From an uncultured Mollicutes bacterium (GTDB lineage: Bacteria; Bacillota_I; Bacilli_A; RFN20; CAG-826), in assembly GCA_945935945.1 (NCBI GenBank), contig CAMESA010000051.1, positions 1-6,769 on the forward strand: 6,769 nt of DNA, in the 5' to 3' direction. Below, piece after piece: positions 1-5,098 of this stretch. How positions within the stretch are numbered: the first letter of the stretch is position 1; each line of letters starts with the position of its first letter. The position numbers and the translations under genes are program-made. The notes under the pieces are model-generated. The model saw only the letters and a program-made list of their open reading frames with translations. It was not told where the DNA came from and searched no databases.

Positions 1-6
1 TGGAGT

Positions 7-729
7 ATGAAAAAACCTTATAAAACAGTTATTTTAAAATTAAGTGGAGAAGCTTTGCATGATTCAAATTCTAATTCGATTTTAGATGCAAAGAAGTTAA
101 ACGACATTGGTAAATTAGTTCAAGATTTAAAATCTTTAAACGTTAGAGTTGGAATTGTAACTGGAGCTGGAAACATTTTTAGAGGAAGAATCGCACATGA
201 AGCTGGAATAAAAGTAGTCGATGGCGATTATATGGGTATGGTTGGAACAGTTATAAATTGCAAAGCTATTTCGAGTATTTTAGATAAATTAGGAATAAAA
301 AACGTATTGTATAGTGCTTTAGCTGTTGAAGATGTTGCAATTAAGTTTGACGAAAAAGATGCTATCAATAAATTAAATGATGGTTATGTTTTGATTTTTG
401 CAGGTGGGTTAGGCAGACCTGGAATTACAACAGATTCTACTGCTGCAAAACGTGCTATACAAATTAATGCTGATGCAATTTTGGCTGGTAAAAACGGTGT
501 TGATGGTGTTTATAACAAAGACCCTAACAAATATAATGATGCAAAATTCCTAAAATCATTAACTTATCAAGAAGTCCTTGATATGGATTTAAAAGTCATG
601 GACATTGGCGCAATTGAAATTTTAAAACAATCTGAAGTTGAAACTAGAGTGTTTTCGATGGAGGATATAAATAATTTTATTAAAGTTGTTCAAGGCGAAG
701 AACTTGGTACAACGATAACAAAGGAGTAA
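7..729 (+). CDS. pyrH: UMP kinase (uridylate kinase)
   Basis: Cytosolic enzyme that phosphorylates UMP to UDP with ATP, feeding UTP/CTP synthesis; it belongs to the amino-acid-kinase fold family and is normally a hexamer regulated by GTP and UTP. The 240-residue length matches the family. Visible motifs are KLSGEA at residues 11-16 (ATP-site lysine loop), GAGNIFRG at 53-60, DYMGM at 74-78, TTD at 141-143, NGVDGVY at 163-169 and DP at 172-173. Two signatures are unusual: the loop normally reading GGTGNP is GGLGRP (133-138), and the usual MDxTA is MDIGA (198-202). The start at 7 aligns with the B. subtilis N-terminus; the frame stays open for the six bases upstream, and GGAG at 2-5 sits only one base before the ATG, so the real ribosome site may lie outside the window. 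The last codons contain the Shine-Dalgarno of frr. The family assignment is very secure; normal regulation is assumed, not shown. Confidence 0.97.
   Translation: MKKPYKTVILKLSGEALHDSNSNSILDAKKLNDIGKLVQDLKSLNVRVGIVTGAGNIFRGRIAHEAGIKVVDGDYMGMVGTVINCKAISSILDKLGIKNVLYSALAVEDVAIKFDEKDAINKLNDGYVLIFAGGLGRPGITTDSTAAKRAIQINADAILAGKNGVDGVYNKDPNKYNDAKFLKSLTYQEVLDMDLKVMDIGAIEILKQSEVETRVFSMEDINNFIKVVQGEELGTTITKE
721..726 (+). promoter_or_regulatory. Shine-Dalgarno site of frr
   Basis: A full AAGGAG lies six bases before the frr ATG at 733 and is embedded in the last two sense codons of pyrH (Lys-Glu, then TAA). It is the best-placed ribosome binding site in the window and fixes the frr start. Ribosomes finishing pyrH stop on top of it, so the two genes are probably translationally coupled (inference). 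Confidence 0.85.
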
Positions 730-732
730 TTT

Positions 733-1275
733 ATGGATATTTTAGACGAAATCAAAGGAAGAATGGATAAAGCTGTTGAAAATTTAAAAGCAAATTTAAA
801 CACTTTAAGAACTGGTAGAGCTAACGCAGCATTACTTGATAATCTTTATTGTGATTATTATGGTGATAAAATGCTCGTAAATCAAATTGCAGCTATCAAA
901 GTTCCAGAGCCAAGACAATTATTAATTACACCTTACGATTCAAATGATGTCAAGTCAATCGTAGCTGCTATTTCAAAAAGTGAAATTGGAATTAATCCAA
1001 TTGTTGATGGAAAATCAATTAGATTAATAATCCCTGCTTTAACTGAAGATAGAAGAAGAGAACTTGTTAAAAAAGCAAAAAACTATGGTGAAGAAACAAA
1101 AATAGCTATTAGAAATATTAGACGTGATTATATGGATATTATCAAAGAAGATGATACATATACTGAAGATACACGTAAAAAAGAAGAAGAACAAGTTCAA
1201 AAGATTACTGATGCTTCAATTAAAAATGTTGATTCAATCATTAAAGTAAAATCTGACGAAATCTTAGCTATCTAG
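733..1275 (+). CDS. frr: Ribosome recycling factor
   Basis: RRF splits the post-termination ribosome with EF-G in the cytosol so that subunits can be reused; it is essential in most bacteria. The protein has 180 residues, close to the usual 185. Domain I begins with the N-terminal helix carrying KAVENLK (13-19) and the conserved LRTGRANAALLD (25-36). The domain II hinge region has VPEPRQLLITPYD (57-69), followed by the SEIGINP and IRLIIPALTEDRRREL segments and then the long charged C-terminal helices of domain I. The start is fixed by an AAGGAG six bases upstream. It follows pyrH after 3 nt and is followed by cdsA after 2 nt. In B. subtilis uppS would come next; it is missing here. No anomaly is seen in the protein itself. 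Confidence 0.97.
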   Translation: MDILDEIKGRMDKAVENLKANLNTLRTGRANAALLDNLYCDYYGDKMLVNQIAAIKVPEPRQLLITPYDSNDVKSIVAAISKSEIGINPIVDGKSIRLIIPALTEDRRRELVKKAKNYGEETKIAIRNIRRDYMDIIKEDDTYTEDTRKKEEEQVQKITDASIKNVDSIIKVKSDEILAI

Positions 1276-1277
1276 TT

Positions 1278-2390
1278 ATGGTAAAAGAGGATAATATAAA
1301 AGAAGAAACTCATTCACAACAAGATCCATCCGATAATAAAAGCTTTAAACGTGAACATTATATGAACAATCTTAATGTGGAACAAAAACATTCCATGAAA
1401 GATCGTTTATTAGTTGGTGTTTTGCTTGTTGTAGTTACTGTTCCATGTATTGTAATTGGCAACTATATTTTTCTTGCGCTTGCACTTTTTGCTGCAATGA
1501 TTGCTAGTCACGAAATCGTTAAAGCACCTCAATCAATCGAAAATAGATTTCATAATTCGGTATACATCTTTACATATTTAATGATGTTTTCGATGATTAG
1601 CCGGATTATTGTAAAAAACAATTTAATGAATTATATTGATTCAGTCGACAAAAGTACTTGGATTTTCGATTTATCAACAAACTTTTTTGGTTTAAAAGCT
1701 AGCTTAGTTAATATAATGATATGTTTTGGATTCTTTTTTGTATCAGCATTGTTCGACAAAAATGTCACTATTTCAGATGCATTTTATTTTGTTGTAATGA
1801 TTACTATGGTTGCAATAGGATTTCAATCAATATTGTTCTTGCGATATGCTCCTTTTGCTTATTCTGGCTTATTAACTGAAAGCGGAAAAGCACGGACTTA
1901 TTATACTGCTCCTGACTATTTTAAATATGGACAATCAATTTTATTAGTTCTTTATATGTTTATTGGAACTTGTATGAATGATGTAGGGGCATATTTTATC
2001 GGAGTTTTATTTGGTAAACACAAGATGTGCCCAAGAATTTCTCCAAAGAAAACATGGGAAGGTTTTGTTGGCGGACTTGTTATATCAACAGTTTTCTCTT
2101 TCGGATTTGCTCTCATTATGGATTTATGCGAGGTCCCATTGTTGCCTGGAGTTTTAGACTCAGCACATTTTTATAATATAATCATTTTGTCTTTATTAAT
2201 GCCAATATTTTCTGTTTTCGGCGACTTACTATTTTCACAGATTAAAAGATATTTTCATATTAAAGATTTTGGTACAGCACTTAGAAGTCATGGTGGCATT
2301 TTAGATAGATTAGATTCAATCTTAATTACTTCGATAATGATGGCTATTATGATTGAATTTATGTCGCATAATTGGAACGTTTTACAATAA
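1278..2390 (+). CDS. cdsA: Phosphatidate cytidylyltransferase (CDP-diacylglycerol synthase)
   Basis: Integral membrane enzyme converting phosphatidic acid plus CTP to CDP-diacylglycerol, the branch point for phosphatidylglycerol and cardiolipin. The C-terminal half carries the family hallmarks: NDVGAY (234-239; usually TDTGAY), FGKHK and SPKKTWEG (255-262), and the CDP-alcohol signature from S320 to D346 with KR (323-324), KD (329-330), HGG (338-340) and DRLD (343-346). About eight hydrophobic segments are visible (roughly 43-79, 93-111, 139-159, 167-189, 217-244, 262-281, 298-319 and 346-362). At 370 residues it is about 100 longer than typical CdsA: it has a hydrophilic, charged N-terminus of about 40 residues and long loops at about 112-138 and 190-218. 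Arg336 replaces the small residue or Pro expected before x-HGG. No Shine-Dalgarno precedes the ATG, which lies two bases after the frr stop, so reinitiation is likely. An in-frame ATG at 1362 (residue 29) is a weaker alternative start that would remove most of the charged tail. Confidence 0.95.
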   Translation: MVKEDNIKEETHSQQDPSDNKSFKREHYMNNLNVEQKHSMKDRLLVGVLLVVVTVPCIVIGNYIFLALALFAAMIASHEIVKAPQSIENRFHNSVYIFTYLMMFSMISRIIVKNNLMNYIDSVDKSTWIFDLSTNFFGLKASLVNIMICFGFFFVSALFDKNVTISDAFYFVVMITMVAIGFQSILFLRYAPFAYSGLLTESGKARTYYTAPDYFKYGQSILLVLYMFIGTCMNDVGAYFIGVLFGKHKMCPRISPKKTWEGFVGGLVISTVFSFGFALIMDLCEVPLLPGVLDSAHFYNIIILSLLMPIFSVFGDLLFSQIKRYFHIKDFGTALRSHGGILDRLDSILITSIMMAIMIEFMSHNWNVLQ

Positions 2391-3551
2391 ATGAAAAACG
2401 TTTTATTGCTTGGGGGTGGTGGTTCGATAGGCACCCAATCTATCGATGTAATTTCAAAAAACCCTGCAAAACTCAACTTAATTGGAATTTCTTTTGGAGA
2501 TAGAGTCGAAACTTTACCTTCTCTTATTAATAATTTTCCTTCTTTAAAATATGTTTGTTTCAAGAATGAAAAAGATTTTTTATACTTTAAAACCATTTAT
2601 AAAGATATTAATTTTTATCACGGGAATGAAGGCTTAATAAATATAATAAGTGATTCTAACGCTGATTATGTTTTGAATGCGTTAATTGGTTTTGTCGGCT
2701 TTTTGCCTAGTATTAAAACACTAGAATTGAACAAAACATTGTTACTTGCAAATAAAGAAAGTTTAATTGTCGGTGGCACTTTAATAAATGATTTATTAAG
2801 TAGTGGCCATGGAAAATTATATCCAATCGATAGCGAACATGTAGCCATTGCAAAATGTCTTTTTAATGGCAAAGGAAAAGATATTGAAAAGATCTTAATC
2901 ACTGCTAGTGGTGGACCATTCTTTGATTGGAAATTAGAAAATTTCAAAAACATTACAGTTAAAGATGCCCTAAACCATCCAACTTGGTCAATGGGCAAAA
3001 AAATAACAATTGATAGTTCCACAATGATGAATAAGTGTTTTGAAATCATTGAAGCACATCATTTATTTCATGTTTCAAGTGATATGATTGAACCGATTGT
3101 TGATAGAAAAAGTTATGTACACAGTATGGTCAAATTCAAAGATGGAACGATGCTTCTTCAAGTTGGCCCAAGCGATATGAGAGTACCTATTTCTTATGCT
3201 TTATTTGAAGGTATACCAGAAAATGGCAAATATTTTAATGATGTTGAGGAAAATACTGAGTCAAAATACCTTTTTAAGAATATGGATTATGAAAAATTCC
3301 CTCTAATAAGATATGCAAAATATGTTCTTGATAAAGAAGGTAATTCTGGTGCAGCATTAAATGCAGTAAACGAGGAATGCGTTTATGCTTTCCTTGATAA
3401 AAAAATCAATTATATTGATATAATTTCTATTATTGATAAAATTATGAAAGTTTATCAATTTATTGATAAACCTACGTTACAAGATTTGTTAGATACGGAT
3501 TCTCAGGTTAGAGAATTAACAAGGAGAATAATAAAAGAATATGAAAATTAA
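2391..3551 (+). CDS. dxr: 1-deoxy-D-xylulose 5-phosphate reductoisomerase
   Basis: Catalyses the NADPH-dependent conversion of DXP to 2-C-methyl-D-erythritol 4-phosphate, the committed step of the MEP isoprenoid pathway and the target of fosmidomycin. The 386 residues match the family. Visible are the N-terminal nucleotide loop LGGGGSIGTQ (7-16), ANKESL (120-125), the metal ligands in DSEH (147-150), SGGPF (173-177), HPTWSMG (196-202), DSSTMMNKCFE (208-218) and PSDMRVPISYAL near residue 260. By spacing, D147, S148, E149, S173, H196, W199, S209, N214, K215 and E218 match E. coli D150, S151, E152, S186, H209, W212, S222, N227, K228 and E231, so the catalytic set is intact. Oddities are GGGG where GS/ATG is usual, and Cys216 at the usual Gly of NKG. 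It starts directly after the cdsA TAA with only a weak, distant TGGA upstream, which suggests coupling. Its end overlaps rseP by 11 nt. Confidence 0.96.
   Translation: MKNVLLLGGGGSIGTQSIDVISKNPAKLNLIGISFGDRVETLPSLINNFPSLKYVCFKNEKDFLYFKTIYKDINFYHGNEGLINIISDSNADYVLNALIGFVGFLPSIKTLELNKTLLLANKESLIVGGTLINDLLSSGHGKLYPIDSEHVAIAKCLFNGKGKDIEKILITASGGPFFDWKLENFKNITVKDALNHPTWSMGKKITIDSSTMMNKCFEIIEAHHLFHVSSDMIEPIVDRKSYVHSMVKFKDGTMLLQVGPSDMRVPISYALFEGIPENGKYFNDVEENTESKYLFKNMDYEKFPLIRYAKYVLDKEGNSGAALNAVNEECVYAFLDKKINYIDIISIIDKIMKVYQFIDKPTLQDLLDTDSQVRELTRRIIKEYEN
3432..3471 (+). repeat. Inverted and direct repeat cluster inside dxr
   Basis: The 9-mer ATTGATAAA occurs at 3432-3440 and 3462-3470, with its exact reverse complement TTTATCAAT at 3451-3459. 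The right-hand pair extends to 10-base arms (3450-3459 and 3462-3471) around a TT centre, and the left-hand pair could form a 9-bp stem with a 10-nt loop. The two hairpins share the middle arm and exclude each other. The stretch encodes a twice-used Ile-Asp-Lys in the C-terminal helical region of Dxr. The repeat is plainly visible; any function (mRNA structure or protein-binding site upstream of rseP) is speculative, and AT-rich coding sequence can produce such matches by chance. Confidence 0.5.
3521..3526 (+). promoter_or_regulatory. Distant Shine-Dalgarno-like site for rseP
   Basis: A perfect AAGGAG lies inside the 3' end of dxr, 14 bases before the rseP ATG at 3541, which is longer than the usual 5-9. 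No usable start codon lies in frame between the two (an in-frame TAA occurs at 3532-3534), and the next ATG at 3574 has no purine-rich leader. It may still serve rseP, together with coupling to dxr termination. Confidence 0.5.
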
Positions 3552-5097
3552 TATTTTTCTAAATTTAAATACAATGTTATCTATTTTATTATTTTTGATC
3601 GCATTAGGCGTTTTAGTCTCGATACATGAACTTGGACATTTTATTGCTGCTAAGAGTTTTAAAGTATACTGTTCAGATTTTTCTATCGGTTTTGGTCCAA
3701 AAATTTTAAAACTAAAAAGAAAAACTGGTGAAACTACTTTTTCATTAGGAATTGTCCCTTTTGGTGGCTATGTTTCTATGTATGGTGACGAAAATGACGA
3801 TAACGATGCAATAGTAGATGTACCAAAGGAAAGAAGTTTGGCAGGAATTAAAAGATATAAAAGAATTATTATCATGAGCGCAGGCATTATAATGAACTTT
3901 GTCTTAGCTTATATTTTGTTTTTTATTAGTGCTTCATGCTTTCCACAAACCATTGTTAACTCTTTTTATGAGGTAGACAAAAACCAAACTTCATTAACTG
4001 TTCATGCTGGAAATCCTAAATTTGGAAATAATGATGAATTTTTAACTAAAGCTTTTATTTATGAAAACGGAAATTTTGTTAGCGCGACAAAAGATACAAT
4101 AAATCAAGGAAATATTATTTATTATTTATCAAAGGAACCTTTTTCTGCTAATGGTGATTCTGAAACAGGCGATAAATATGTAGCAACATTGAATTATCAG
4201 TTATCAAGCTTAAAAGAAACCGATGTTTCAAAAAATATTGTTCTATATAAAGCAGATTTAGAAAATGTTGTTGATGGATATACAATGATTAAAATTGAAG
4301 AAGGTAAGGCTGTCAAATATGAACATTCAAACAATGACACCTTTAATTTTGATATATATTATGCTCATGCAAAAAGTAATGATGCAATTACTAACCCAAG
4401 TGAAGCAGAAAATCTAACATATGAGACTGAAATTGATGATGAAGGCAATGAAAAGATTAAAAAATATTCTGCTTCTTTATCTTTGAAGTCTGAAAATGGC
4501 GAATTTTCACCAATTGGAATAAGTTTCTCAAAATATGAATATTGGTACGGATGGAAGAGTTTTGAAGTTGCTGGCCAATATTGGGCTAAATCTACAACTG
4601 TTATCGCAGAAGCATTATTCAATTTATTTGTTGGTCAAGGTTGGGATCAATTAGGCGGTCCAATTGCTATTTTTTCTCAAACTACTCAAATATTAGAAAA
4701 TAATCCTTTCTATATGTACCTTAGAACATGGGGCATGATTAGTGTAAATTTAGCTTTGTTTAATCTTTTACCATTCCCTGGTTTAGATGGATGGCAAATT
4801 TTAGTAGAAATAATCGAAGGCTCTGTTAATGGCATCAAAAAAATTAGATATAAAGCTAAAAAAGATAAAAATAAAAATGAAAATAATAACAGTGATGAAA
4901 ATGTTGATTTAAATAATCATGAGGTAGTTTCAATTACATCAAATTCAAATTTAAATATAGGTAATTCAGAAGATGATTCTTATAAAGAATGGAAAATTTC
5001 ACCAAAAGTTAAAGCAATTGTTTCATATGTTGGCTTAGGAATTTTATTTTTGTTTATGGCTTTTGTAATTGTTAAAGATATCATAGGATTGTTCTAA
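3541..5097 (+). CDS. rseP: Site-2 family intramembrane zinc metalloprotease (RseP/RasP)
   Basis: Multi-pass M50 protease that cleaves membrane-embedded substrates, typically anti-sigma factors and leftover signal peptides (known for E. coli RseP and B. subtilis RasP; the substrates here are unknown). The zinc motif HELGH is at 29-33 in TM1, followed by the membrane-reentrant region with GFGPK (50-54) and PFGGYV (73-78). TM2 (about 107-134) has G115 and N119 of the AGxxxN motif. The second catalytic motif NLLPFPGLDG (408-417) supplies Asp416, preceded by GGPIAIF (372-378), and TM4 is about 491-515. At 518 residues it is about 100 longer than Gram-positive relatives. The region between TM2 and TM3 (about 136-335) shows no clear PDZ signature, and the loop at 437-484 is Lys/Asn/Asp/Ser rich. 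It overlaps dxr by 11 nt, and its only good Shine-Dalgarno is 14 nt upstream. The in-frame ATG at 3574 (Met12) would still keep all of the core, so the start is moderately sure and the family is very sure. Confidence 0.95.
   Translation: MKINIFLNLNTMLSILLFLIALGVLVSIHELGHFIAAKSFKVYCSDFSIGFGPKILKLKRKTGETTFSLGIVPFGGYVSMYGDENDDNDAIVDVPKERSLAGIKRYKRIIIMSAGIIMNFVLAYILFFISASCFPQTIVNSFYEVDKNQTSLTVHAGNPKFGNNDEFLTKAFIYENGNFVSATKDTINQGNIIYYLSKEPFSANGDSETGDKYVATLNYQLSSLKETDVSKNIVLYKADLENVVDGYTMIKIEEGKAVKYEHSNNDTFNFDIYYAHAKSNDAITNPSEAENLTYETEIDDEGNEKIKKYSASLSLKSENGEFSPIGISFSKYEYWYGWKSFEVAGQYWAKSTTVIAEALFNLFVGQGWDQLGGPIAIFSQTTQILENNPFYMYLRTWGMISVNLALFNLLPFPGLDGWQILVEIIEGSVNGIKKIRYKAKKDKNKNENNNSDENVDLNNHEVVSITSNSNLNIGNSEDDSYKEWKISPKVKAIVSYVGLGILFLFMAFVIVKDIIGLF
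5085..5088 (+). promoter_or_regulatory. Weak Shine-Dalgarno of polC
   Basis: AGGA within the last codons of rseP ends ten bases before the polC ATG at 5099. It is weak, but it favours 5099 over the in-frame ATG at 5111, which would be 22 bases away. The rseP stop is one base before the ATG, so coupled reinitiation is also likely. Confidence 0.4.
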
Positions 5098-5098
5098 T

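Noticed and set aside
2288..2596. Minus-strand open frame of 102 codons across the cdsA-dxr junction
   Set aside because: It lies opposite two secure genes, shows no recognisable domain, and has the composition expected of antisense to AT-rich coding sequence.
2666..3049. Minus-strand open frame of 127 codons inside dxr
   Set aside because: It is fully antisense to conserved Dxr catalytic motifs and has no family resemblance.
4365..4622. Minus-strand open frame of 85 codons inside rseP
   Set aside because: It is antisense to the rseP reading frame with no motif or ribosome site.
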